Positions 25,519-35,106 of a stretch of 64,000 bases of DNA are shown piece after piece. The notes under the pieces were generated by a model. That model was not told the DNA's origin. It saw only the letters and a program-made list of their open reading frames with translations, and searched no databases. The stretch spans positions 62,001-126,000 of the forward strand of contig NZ_FZOW01000013.1 in the NCBI RefSeq assembly GCF_900188125.1, written 5' to 3'. Every line of letters begins with the position of its first letter. Within the stretch, counting starts at the first letter, position 1. Origin of the DNA: Rhodococcoides kyotonense (lineage in GTDB: Bacteria > Actinomycetota > Actinomycetes > Mycobacteriales > Mycobacteriaceae). A program made the translations under genes and the position numbers.

Positions 25519-28500
25519 GTGGCATCGGATTCTGCTCGTGTCGTGACGAATTCCCACGTCGTCACCGACATCGATTCACCGTTCCCTCTGTCCGCCGCTC
25601 AGGCGGACATCTATATCGCGCAGGCCGTCGATCCGCTGGTGCCGTTCACGATCGCGCAGTACGTCGACATCGTCGGGGGTGTCGACGTACCGACTCTGAT
25701 TCGCGCGTCGCACATCGCCACGCGTGAACTCGAGTCGGCGATCGTGAGCCTGCACGAACGCGACGGTGTCGTGTACCAGCAGGTCGAACGGTCTGCGACC
25801 TACGCGTTGGAATACCGGGATCTGCGCGAGGCGGACGACCCGATCGACACGGCGTTGCAGTACATGGACTCTCGGTGCCGCGAGCCCGTGGACGTCACAG
25901 GGGAGCAGCCGGTGATCTCCGAGCTTCTCCACGTCGGTACGGACCGATGGTTCTGGTTCAGCAGGGCGCACCACGTCGTCATGGACGGCATCGGTTCGAT
26001 TGTGTTGCAGAACCGAACGGCGGCAGTGTATTCGGCGCTGATCGACGGCGCGGACGTGCCACCGACGCGCGCTCTCTCGCTGCGTGAGATACGCGAGTAC
26101 GAGATCGAGTACCAGAACTCCACTCGCTACGATACCGACCGGGCGTACTGGACACACAAGCTCGAAAACCTCCCCGAGCGTGCATGGTTGGCCGGCCGCG
26201 GAGAACCTACCGCAGGCACCGCCGTCACCGTCGGTGCTGTGGTCGCTGGATCTGCGGTGCACGTGCCCGACGTGCTGGCAGCGTTCGCCGTGTATCTCGG
26301 CCGCATGACCGACATGAGCGACATCGTGTTGAGCGTGCCGGTGTCGGGCCGAACCACCGCGCGGCTCCGCGCGTCGGCGGGCATGCTGGCGGGTGTCGTC
26401 CCGGTCGCAATCGATCTGCAGCCGAAGACGACGGTCGGCGGGGTGCGGCGACAGCTCGAACTGGAGCTGTCGGGTGCATTGCGGCACCAGCGTTTTCGAG
26501 CCGGGCATTCCTTCGGGCCGACCGTGAACATCATGAACTTCGGCACTGCCATTCGACTGGGCGACGTCGTCGGTGACTATCACGTGCTGTCCAGCGGACC
26601 GGTCGACGACATCATGGTCAACGTGTACCCCGGAGTCGCAGGTGCGAGTACGCGCGTGGATCTCCTCGGCAATCCGGACTTGTACGACCAGGCTTCTCTG
26701 ACGACGCACCTCGACCGATTTCTGACAATTCTGGACGATCTCGGAGCGTCGGACGACGATCGCCTCCTGGACGACATCGATCTTCCTGGTGCCGATTCCT
26801 CATGGGTCCCGGCGTCGGTGGTGCCGTGCACGTTTCCCGAATTGGTGCGAGGCCGACCCGACGACGTGGCGCTTCGGTTCGGTGACCGGTCGTACACCTA
26901 CCGCACGATCCATGACGAAATCCATTCTGTGGCTGGTCGACTCGTGCACGCGGGCGCCGGCCCCGAGGTGCGCGTCGCCGTCGATGTCGTGAGATCCGAC
27001 CGATCCGTCATCGCGTGCCTGGCCGTCGCGCGGGCAGGGGCGTCGTTCGTGCCCGTGGACCGGACCGACCCGCGGTCGGTGGACATGCTGCGTGCGGCGG
27101 GCGTCGGTCTGGGAATCACCGATGCTGCAGCGCCTTTCGCCGGCATACGTTGGGTCGACTCCTTGTCCGACGCCTCGCCGGTTCCCGGTCCGGTGTCGGT
27201 CGACAACGAGGCCTACCTCATTCACACGTCCGGTTCGACGGGAGCGCCCAAGGGCGTGAGCGTCACGCATCGGGGTGTGAACGTGCTTGCCGATGCGGTG
27301 GTCTCGCACTACCGCATCGAACGCAGCTCGCGCGTGCTGCATCTCGCGTCACCGGTGTTCGACGCGTCGATACAGGAGATGGTGATGGCGTTCGCGTCCG
27401 GCGCCACACTCGTCGTCGCGCCGCCGGAGGTGACGTCCGGCAGGGAGGTGGCAGAATTCGTTGCAGCAGAACGTATTACCCATCTGATCACCGCACCCGC
27501 GGTGTTGGCGACTCTCGAGCCACAGGATCTCGACGGTGTCGAGGTGTTCGACGTCGGTGGTGACGTCTGCAGCCCTGCACTGCGCGACCGGTTCGCGCCG
27601 GGGCGAACGATGTTCGACGCGTACGGCCCCACCGAGGCCACCGTGTTGGCGACGGTCTCGGAGCCCATGGCAGTGGGTGCACCGGTGACGATAGGAAGCC
27701 CGTTGCCGGGTGTGCGGGCACTTGTCCTCGACCGTCGACTGCGGCGTGTACCCGACGGCGGGGTGGGCGAACTCTATCTCGGCGGCGACGGTATCGCACG
27801 TGGGTACGACCACCGATTCGGACCGACGGCAGCATATTTCGTCGCCGACCCCGATGTGCCCGGCCGACGTCTGTATCGCACAGGAGACCGTGTGCGGAAC
27901 ACCGGCACCACGCTGGAGTTCCTCGGACGGGCCGACGCTCAAGTCCAGATCAACGGTCGACGCATCGAGCTCGGTGAGATCGAAGCTGCGCTCGCCGGGC
28001 ATCGGTCGGTGCGCGACGCGGTGGCGACGGTTCGTGGCAACGGCCTGGTCGCCTTCGTCGTGTTGGACGGCCGCACCGCAGTGATCGAGGCGTACGCGCG
28101 CGACGTTCTCCCTGCCTGGATGGTGCCGACGATCGTTCCGGTCGACGAGATCCCTCTGACACCGAGCGGCAAGCCGGATCGGCGTGCGATGGTGCTACCC
28201 GATGTGCGCGGAACGTACAGTGCTCCGGTTACCTCGACTGAAAGGACTGTTGCACAGATATTCTCGGACGTACTGTCCATCGAGTCCGTCGGTCGCGACC
28301 ACAACCTGTTCGACGCCGGTGGTGACTCGCTGACCGCGTCGACGGTGCTGTCGCGTCTGGGTTCCCCGATCACGCTCGCGGAGCTGTTCCGGCACCCCAC
28401 CGTCTTCTCGCTCGCGGCACTCGTCGACGAGCGCGAATCCATGCGCCCGCAGAGCCTCGCATCCGTCGTGGTTCCGAGCCGGGTGCCGCTGTCGTCGGCG

Positions 28501-31500
28501 CAGCATCGCATCTGGGTGGCCGAGAAGCTCGAACCCTCCACGGCCTACCTCATGCCCGTCGCAGTGCGCTTACCTGCAGGTGGAGAAGTAGCCGCGATCG
28601 CTGCGCTGCACGACGTCGTCCGGCGCCACGACATTCTCCGAAGCTACTTCCCGACCGACGAGCGTGGGCCCCATCAAGTCGTGGTGGACCCTGCCAGGCT
28701 CGACATTCGACACATCGACGCCGACACAGTCGAGCAGGGTCTCCATGATTGCGCTGCACAGTCTTTCGACCTGACGACCGAGGTTCCTCTGCGGACTGCA
28801 CTGATACGCACTCTCGACGGTGATGCCCTCGCCGTCGTCGCACATCACATCGCCGTCGACGGAGCCTCGATCGATCTGCTGATGCGTGACTTCGCGGACG
28901 CCTGGCGGGCCCGTACTCGAGGGAGCGCGCCCCGGTGGACGCGCCTGGCAGCGCAGTATCCGCAGTTCGCGGTGTGGAACAGGGGCCGCGAGGGGCACGA
29001 TCCGATTCCGCTGGAGCCGCACGCCCATCTGCCCGTGGACGGGCCGCGACGGTCGCTGGACATGTCGCGCATCGCACTCCGGATCGCCGATGCGTCGGCG
29101 GTGCGTCGGCTCGCGAGGACGGTCGACGCCACACCGTTCATGCTGGTGCACACTGTGTTCGCGTCGACGCTGGCGAGGTTCGGCGGCACGGACCGGACCG
29201 TCATCGGGACGCCGACGTCGGGACGGGTACATCCGGACACGGCCGGCATGGTCGGGATGTTCGTCGAGACCGCCCCTCTGGTGGTCGAGATCGATCGGGC
29301 CGCACGCTTCACCGACCTACTCGCAGGCGTTCGAGACCATGACCTGGAAGCGTTGTCGCACAGTGAGATACCGTACGAACGTGCAGTGCAGGTCATGCTG
29401 TCCTACGACACAGCCTCTCGCCCGGACGTCCCGTTCGAGGTGGTGACGGGCCAGAAGACCGCGTCCGAATTCGACCTGAACCTCGTGCTGACCGAGTCCG
29501 CGGACAGCATCGACGGATGGCTCGAATACGCGTCGGACATGTATCTGGGTCGGTCTGTCGACGCGTTCGTCGAGGCATTCCACACGATCCTCGCTGCCGT
29601 CGTCGCGGACCCGCATGTTGTGGTCGGTGACATAAAGTTGGCCTCGCCTGGTCGACGTCCGAGGCCCGGTGCGGCCGAGGTGTTGCCGGATCTGCTGCGT
29701 CCCGGTGGACTCGACGGCGTCGCTCCCGTGACCGCGGACGACCTCGACGTGAGGTCGAATCGCCTGGCGCGTCTGATGATCGCCCATGGAGCTGGACCCG
29801 AGACGACCGTCGCGCTGTCGTTCGAACGGTCGGCCGAGTACATCGTCGCGATGTGGGCCGTCCTGAAAACCGGTGCAGCGTTCATGCCGGTCGATCCCCA
29901 CTTCCCGGCGGCACGACGCGCACACATGCTGCGCACCGCCGCGGTCGGCATCGGCGGAACGGAGCCTGGAGTCACGTGGGTGTCGGAGGCAGATGCGCTC
30001 GCATTCAGCGATGCTCCTATCGCCGATGCCGATCGGCATACGTCACTACTCCCGGACCACCCCGTATACGTGGTGCACACATCCGGGTCGACCGGCGTTC
30101 CGAAGCGTGTGACGGTCACCCACAGAGCGGTGTGTGCGCTTGCGCGGCAGGTGGTCCCACGGTACGGCGTGACGTCGGCATCGCGGGTGTTGCAGGGCTA
30201 TTCGGTCAACTTCGACGCAGCTGTCCTGGAGACCGTGCTGGCATTCGGATCGGGAGCAACGCTCGTGATCGCCCCGGCGTCACTCGTCGGAGGCGCTGAG
30301 ACGGCAGAGTTCCTCCGTGACCACGGTGTCACCCACTTCCTGTCCACGCCTGCGATTCTCGCGACCGTACCGCCTGTCGAGACGGTCACGACGGTCGCTG
30401 TCGGCGGAGACGTGCTGCCGCCCGACGTCGTCGGTGCATGGGCTCCCGGTCGAACGATGCTCAACGCCTACGGCCCGACCGAAGCGACCGTGGTGGCGAC
30501 CCTCACCGGACCGCTGACGACGAGCGTGACCATCGGATCTCCGCTCGACTCGGTGGCGTGTCTGGTTCTCGATGCACGGCTGCATCCCGTGCCGCTCGGC
30601 GCCGTCGGCGAGCTGTACCTCGGTGGCGACGGCCTGGCTAGAGGATACGGAGACGCGGCGTCGACGGCCGGGCGGTTCGTGGCATACTCGGGCGGGCAAC
30701 GGGTCTACCGCACAGGCGATCTCGTCCGACGCAGACCCGACGGAGAACTCGACTTCCTCGGTCGCACGGACTCTCAGGTGCAGGTGCGTGGAGTGCGCGT
30801 CGAGCTCGGTGATGTCGAAGCTGCACTGGCGTCCCATCCGCGACTCGACCGTGCGGTCGCCGATGTACGCGCAGATCGCTTGGTGGCCTGGGTCGTCGGC
30901 GATCCGGGTGTCGATGCTCGGGCATGGGCGGCATCGATCCTTCCCTCATCGCTGGTGCCCGGCGTCGTAGTGTTCGTGGACCACGTGCCGGTCACCGCCA
31001 ACGGCAAGGTGGATCGGGCTGCGCTCGTCGTACCCGACGCCACCACGGTCGACGCGACCCCACGAACCTTGGCCGAGGACATCGTGGTCGGCATCCTTGC
31101 CGAGCTGCTGCAGAGGGACGACTTGTCCGTCGACGCCGACTTCTTCGCTCACGGAGGCGATTCGTCGATCGCGATCCGGGCGGCCGGGCGGATCGGTGCA
31201 GCATTCGGGGTGGACGTACCGGTACGCACGCTGTTCGACGCGTCGACCGCGAGAAGTATTGCAGCCGAGCTCGACACGATGCAGGGCCGACGCGTCGAAC
31301 TGCCGGAGTTGATACACCGTACCGACAGGACGTCCGCCCCGTCGGCAGCCGAGCGTCGAATCTGGTTGCAGAACAGGCTGAACAGCGAGTCGAGCGCGTA
31401 CAACCTGGCCTGTGCGGTGCGTCTGCCACGCGACGTCGACATCACTGCCGTGCGCGTGGCGATCGTCGACGTGCTGGATCGGCACGAGCCGCTGCGGACC

Positions 31501-34500
31501 GTGTACGCGCCGGGGCCCGTCGTGTCGGTCCGCGCTGCGGGCGATGTGGTGCTCGAGTCCTTTGCCGACGACGTGGCCGAAGCCGGTTTCGATCTGACCA
31601 CCGAGATACCCGTTCGATTTGCACTCGTCGACCACGAGCTGGTGGTCGTCGCCCATCACATCGCCGTCGACGGTCTGTCCATCGCACCACTGCTCCGGGA
31701 CGTGCAGACTGCGCTCGACGCCCGACTCGCCGGCCGCGCACCGGAGTTCCCCGAGCTCGGCGTCGACTATGCAGACTTTCGTCGTTGGCACGCAGCGGTT
31801 CTGGATGTCGTGCGGCCCACGCAGCTCGCCTTCTGGGAACGTGCTCTGAAGGACCTTCCCGACTACCTCGAACTGCCCACCGGCGCAGCCGATCCGGGGT
31901 TGATGGTCCGTCCTGTCGAGTTCGCGGTCGACGAACAGACCAGCGCCGAACTGAGAGCCTTGGCGCGCAGACTCGGCGCATCGACGTTCGTCGTCGTCCA
32001 CGCGGCAGTCGCACTGCTGCTCGCCGACCTCGCGTCCACCGACGACGTCGCCGTCGGCACCCCGGTGTCGGGTCGAACGGACTCGCAGCTCGACGACCTC
32101 GTCGGAATGTTCGTCGGCACAGTCGTTCTCCGCACACCGATTCGGCGTGGCCTCACTTTCGAGCAGTTCGTGGCCGACGTGCGCAACCGAGACCTCGACG
32201 CGTTCGCGCACTCCGACGTCCCGTTCGACGACGTCGTCGAACATCTCGCACCCTCGCGACGCGGCGACGCGCACCCGTTCTTCCAGGTTCTGTTGTCGGT
32301 GTCGTCCCGCCCGACCATCGACCTCGACGTCCGGCTGCTTCCCACCGCGGACACGCAGTTCGATCTCGAGATCGTGATCGACGACGCGGGTGAGTCCTTG
32401 GCGGGGACCATGGCGTTCGCGTCTGCGCGGTTCGACTCGGCCACAGTGGAATTCATGGCACTTCGCCTCACGGCTCTGCTGCGCGCCGTCGTACACGACC
32501 CCGCCGCCGAGCTCGGACGGATCGATGTGCTCGGAACCGACGGCGTATTGCCCGCGCACACGGTCGGAGTGTCCGAACATCTCGGCCTTGCAGACGTCCT
32601 CGACGCTGCGGTGGATCAGTGGCCCGACGAGGTTGCCGTCGTCGATTCGGATGCCGAGCTGACCTACCGGGACTTGAACGCACGATCCGAGGCGCTGAAG
32701 AACGCACTGATCGCGCGTGGCGCCCGTCCTGGCACGGTCGTCGCACTGGTGTTGCCGCGGTCCGTCGACCACGTCGTGGCCGTGTGGGCCGTCGCGAAGT
32801 CCGGTGCCGCGTTCCTGCCGATGGATCCCGCTCATCCCGCATCGCGTATCGCTGACATCATCCGTGAGGTGGGCCCGGTGGTGGGGATTTCGGCCGAGCC
32901 ACTCGGGCACGGAATCGACTGGCTGGCACCAACAGCGCAGGCGGAGCACGCTCACGCATCACCACCGAGGCCCGACGACGTCGCCTACGTCGTCTACACG
33001 TCCGGATCGACCGGGGCACCCAAAGGGGTTCGGGTGACCGGTCGTGGAATTGCGAATCTGGTTCTGTCGCAACGAGAGATGTTCGGTGTCGACCATCGAT
33101 CGACTGTGTTGCAGTTCGCCTCACCGGGTTTCGACGCGTCGGTGTTCGAGCTGTTGCTGGCCGCGGGATCCGGTGCGGCCCTTGCCATCGCGCCCTCTGC
33201 CGTTCATGCCGGACGGCAGCTCGCGGAGTTCCTGACCGACGCAGGGGTCACGCATGTCTGCCTCACGCCGGCCGTCCTCGCGGCGACGAACGCCGATGCG
33301 GTGCCGACGGTCACGACCGTGATCATGGCCGGGGACGCCGTGAGCTCCGAGTTGGTCCGCCGCTGGTCACCCGGCAGATCCGTGTTCGACGCGTACGGGC
33401 CGACCGAGGCGACGATCATGGGTACATGCAGCCGAGACCTGGCGGGCGGCGCCCACGTCGGAATAGGCACGCCGACAAAGGGTTTCGATACGCTGGTGTT
33501 GGACTGCCGGCTGCGCCAGGTGCCTCCGGGCGTCGTCGGCGAATTGTATCTGGCAGGACCGGCATTGGCCGACAGCTATGTCGCACGGCCAGCGTCGACG
33601 TCGTCGCGATTCGTGCCCGACCCGCTGGGCAAGCCAGGAACTCGGATGTACCGGACGGGCGACCTCGTGCGCTGGTCGGAGCGCCCGGACGGGCGCGTTC
33701 TCGAGTTCCTCGGACGCGCGGATGCACAGGTGAAGATCCGCGGCCACCGCGTCGAACCCGCCGAGGTCGAAGCCGCACTGATGCGCCATCCGTCCGTCGA
33801 CCAGGCGTACGTGCTGGGCAGGGAATCGGAAACCGGCAAGGAGCTCGCGGCATACGTCGTCGGCGCAGTGACACAGCGAGACGTACGTGCTTTCCTGGCA
33901 GGGAGGGTACCGTCGTACATGGTTCCGGTCACCGTGACGACGGTCGACGCATTACCCGTGACGATCTCCGGAAAGATCGATGCGATACGGCTTCCCGCCC
34001 CGTCTCAGCCGTTGTCGACGGGCAGGCGGCCGACTTCGGAACTCGAAACGACCGTGCGACGAGTGTTCGCAGAGGGTCTCGGTCTGGACCCCGAATCCGT
34101 CGATGTGGATGCGGACTTCTTCGAGATCGGTGGGCACTCCCTCGGTGCCGTGCAGGTGTCCGACGCGCTCGCGGATGCGCTGCACGTTCCCGTTCCTGTG
34201 TCGTGGATGTTCCTCGACCGCAGCGTCACCGCACTCGCCGATCGCATCGAACGGTCGTCGAACATGCTGCAGCAGAACATGTTCGACGTAATCCTGCCTC
34301 TTGCTGCAGGCCGAGACGGCGTGCCGGTGTTCTGCATCCACCCGGCCGTCGGTGTCGCATGGAACTATGCGGCGTTGGCGACGGAAGTCGACGGCCCGCT
34401 CTACGGGGTTCAGGTCCCGGGGCTCGACGGGAGCGAGAGGCTTCCGCGGTCCGTCGAGGAGTACGCCGCACGGTACGAGCGTGAGATCCGTGCTCTTCAC

Positions 34501-35043
34501 GACGGGGGCCCGTGCGTCGTACTCGGGTGGTCGCTCGGTGGAGTCATCGCGCACGCTCTCGCGACGAGACTGCAGAAGGAGGGAAGTAACGTGACACTGG
34601 TTCTGGTCGACGCGCGCATGACGGCCCCGGAGAACGCCGACAGTTTCTCCGTCGCAGATCTGGGCCGTCGGCTCGGCGTCGAGGGTCATTCGTTCGAAGC
34701 AATTTCGAAAAACTTTCGCGCACAGTATCCCGCGGCGATATCTGTTACCGGCGAACACATGCGGCGCATGTACGAACCCGTCGTCGAGGCGCCGAGCCTG
34801 GTGGCCGCGTACGCACCCCGCGTGTTTTCGGGCGATACTATCTACGTCTCGGCACGGGGGTCCGACGGTGCATCCGGGTGGCGAGATTTCGTGGACAGAC
34901 CCCTACGGGTACGTCACGTCGACGCAGAGCACGACGAGATGTTGGGGCCGGTGGGGGCCAGGGCGATCGGGGAAGAACTTCGGGCGGCGACACATCTGCC
35001 TGTGCAGTACCGAAGGGCTGTCGGAGGCGACTTGTATCCATGA
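25519..35043 (+). CDS. Three-module non-ribosomal peptide synthetase with thioesterase
   Basis: The protein has 3174 residues from the GTG at 25519, which follows GGGAGGGGG. Domain order is C-A-T-C-A-T-C-A-T-TE. C domains have intact HHxxxDG motifs at 151-157 (HHVVMDG), 1109-1115 and 2047-2053 (HHIAVDG). A-domain A3 motifs are at 569 (HTSGSTGAPKG), 1520 (HTSGSTGVPKR, Gly replaced by Arg) and 2493 (YTSGSTGAPKG). Carrier serines are Ser937, Ser1882 and Ser2874. The TE has GWSLGG (Ser3005) and His3138. No epimerase or methylase domain is present. By-eye specificity codes (GrsA numbering, lysine assumed) are DAQTDGAVLK, DALSAGAVVK and DAFLIAAIMK; none matches a code I know well. A C domain at the N-terminus implies an acyl or upstream-loaded starter. 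It predicts a three-residue acyl-peptide released by TE. No MbtH, PPTase or exporter is next to it; it sits within an EPS locus. Confidence 0.95.
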   Translation: MASDSARVVTNSHVVTDIDSPFPLSAAQADIYIAQAVDPLVPFTIAQYVDIVGGVDVPTLIRASHIATRELESAIVSLHERDGVVYQQVERSATYALEYRDLREADDPIDTALQYMDSRCREPVDVTGEQPVISELLHVGTDRWFWFSRAHHVVMDGIGSIVLQNRTAAVYSALIDGADVPPTRALSLREIREYEIEYQNSTRYDTDRAYWTHKLENLPERAWLAGRGEPTAGTAVTVGAVVAGSAVHVPDVLAAFAVYLGRMTDMSDIVLSVPVSGRTTARLRASAGMLAGVVPVAIDLQPKTTVGGVRRQLELELSGALRHQRFRAGHSFGPTVNIMNFGTAIRLGDVVGDYHVLSSGPVDDIMVNVYPGVAGASTRVDLLGNPDLYDQASLTTHLDRFLTILDDLGASDDDRLLDDIDLPGADSSWVPASVVPCTFPELVRGRPDDVALRFGDRSYTYRTIHDEIHSVAGRLVHAGAGPEVRVAVDVVRSDRSVIACLAVARAGASFVPVDRTDPRSVDMLRAAGVGLGITDAAAPFAGIRWVDSLSDASPVPGPVSVDNEAYLIHTSGSTGAPKGVSVTHRGVNVLADAVVSHYRIERSSRVLHLASPVFDASIQEMVMAFASGATLVVAPPEVTSGREVAEFVAAERITHLITAPAVLATLEPQDLDGVEVFDVGGDVCSPALRDRFAPGRTMFDAYGPTEATVLATVSEPMAVGAPVTIGSPLPGVRALVLDRRLRRVPDGGVGELYLGGDGIARGYDHRFGPTAAYFVADPDVPGRRLYRTGDRVRNTGTTLEFLGRADAQVQINGRRIELGEIEAALAGHRSVRDAVATVRGNGLVAFVVLDGRTAVIEAYARDVLPAWMVPTIVPVDEIPLTPSGKPDRRAMVLPDVRGTYSAPVTSTERTVAQIFSDVLSIESVGRDHNLFDAGGDSLTASTVLSRLGSPITLAELFRHPTVFSLAALVDERESMRPQSLASVVVPSRVPLSSAQHRIWVAEKLEPSTAYLMPVAVRLPAGGEVAAIAALHDVVRRHDILRSYFPTDERGPHQVVVDPARLDIRHIDADTVEQGLHDCAAQSFDLTTEVPLRTALIRTLDGDALAVVAHHIAVDGASIDLLMRDFADAWRARTRGSAPRWTRLAAQYPQFAVWNRGREGHDPIPLEPHAHLPVDGPRRSLDMSRIALRIADASAVRRLARTVDATPFMLVHTVFASTLARFGGTDRTVIGTPTSGRVHPDTAGMVGMFVETAPLVVEIDRAARFTDLLAGVRDHDLEALSHSEIPYERAVQVMLSYDTASRPDVPFEVVTGQKTASEFDLNLVLTESADSIDGWLEYASDMYLGRSVDAFVEAFHTILAAVVADPHVVVGDIKLASPGRRPRPGAAEVLPDLLRPGGLDGVAPVTADDLDVRSNRLARLMIAHGAGPETTVALSFERSAEYIVAMWAVLKTGAAFMPVDPHFPAARRAHMLRTAAVGIGGTEPGVTWVSEADALAFSDAPIADADRHTSLLPDHPVYVVHTSGSTGVPKRVTVTHRAVCALARQVVPRYGVTSASRVLQGYSVNFDAAVLETVLAFGSGATLVIAPASLVGGAETAEFLRDHGVTHFLSTPAILATVPPVETVTTVAVGGDVLPPDVVGAWAPGRTMLNAYGPTEATVVATLTGPLTTSVTIGSPLDSVACLVLDARLHPVPLGAVGELYLGGDGLARGYGDAASTAGRFVAYSGGQRVYRTGDLVRRRPDGELDFLGRTDSQVQVRGVRVELGDVEAALASHPRLDRAVADVRADRLVAWVVGDPGVDARAWAASILPSSLVPGVVVFVDHVPVTANGKVDRAALVVPDATTVDATPRTLAEDIVVGILAELLQRDDLSVDADFFAHGGDSSIAIRAAGRIGAAFGVDVPVRTLFDASTARSIAAELDTMQGRRVELPELIHRTDRTSAPSAAERRIWLQNRLNSESSAYNLACAVRLPRDVDITAVRVAIVDVLDRHEPLRTVYAPGPVVSVRAAGDVVLESFADDVAEAGFDLTTEIPVRFALVDHELVVVAHHIAVDGLSIAPLLRDVQTALDARLAGRAPEFPELGVDYADFRRWHAAVLDVVRPTQLAFWERALKDLPDYLELPTGAADPGLMVRPVEFAVDEQTSAELRALARRLGASTFVVVHAAVALLLADLASTDDVAVGTPVSGRTDSQLDDLVGMFVGTVVLRTPIRRGLTFEQFVADVRNRDLDAFAHSDVPFDDVVEHLAPSRRGDAHPFFQVLLSVSSRPTIDLDVRLLPTADTQFDLEIVIDDAGESLAGTMAFASARFDSATVEFMALRLTALLRAVVHDPAAELGRIDVLGTDGVLPAHTVGVSEHLGLADVLDAAVDQWPDEVAVVDSDAELTYRDLNARSEALKNALIARGARPGTVVALVLPRSVDHVVAVWAVAKSGAAFLPMDPAHPASRIADIIREVGPVVGISAEPLGHGIDWLAPTAQAEHAHASPPRPDDVAYVVYTSGSTGAPKGVRVTGRGIANLVLSQREMFGVDHRSTVLQFASPGFDASVFELLLAAGSGAALAIAPSAVHAGRQLAEFLTDAGVTHVCLTPAVLAATNADAVPTVTTVIMAGDAVSSELVRRWSPGRSVFDAYGPTEATIMGTCSRDLAGGAHVGIGTPTKGFDTLVLDCRLRQVPPGVVGELYLAGPALADSYVARPASTSSRFVPDPLGKPGTRMYRTGDLVRWSERPDGRVLEFLGRADAQVKIRGHRVEPAEVEAALMRHPSVDQAYVLGRESETGKELAAYVVGAVTQRDVRAFLAGRVPSYMVPVTVTTVDALPVTISGKIDAIRLPAPSQPLSTGRRPTSELETTVRRVFAEGLGLDPESVDVDADFFEIGGHSLGAVQVSDALADALHVPVPVSWMFLDRSVTALADRIERSSNMLQQNMFDVILPLAAGRDGVPVFCIHPAVGVAWNYAALATEVDGPLYGVQVPGLDGSERLPRSVEEYAARYEREIRALHDGGPCVVLGWSLGGVIAHALATRLQKEGSNVTLVLVDARMTAPENADSFSVADLGRRLGVEGHSFEAISKNFRAQYPAAISVTGEHMRRMYEPVVEAPSLVAAYAPRVFSGDTIYVSARGSDGASGWRDFVDRPLRVRHVDAEHDEMLGPVGARAIGEELRAATHLPVQYRRAVGGDLYP

Positions 35044-35106
35044 GGACGAGCAGTACCTACGGCGCTATGAAACGATCGACACGAATTTCGAGTTTAGGAG
35101 CACGAC

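Noticed and set aside
30946..32955. 669-codon minus-strand frame inside the NRPS gene
   Set aside because: It overlaps conserved C- and T-domain motifs of the NRPS and has no recognisable protein features.
25519..35043. Assignment of the NRPS as a siderophore synthetase
   Set aside because: The first C domain recalls EntF, but there are no isochorismate, hydroxamate, ferric-uptake or MbtH genes anywhere in the window, so a siderophore role is not supported.
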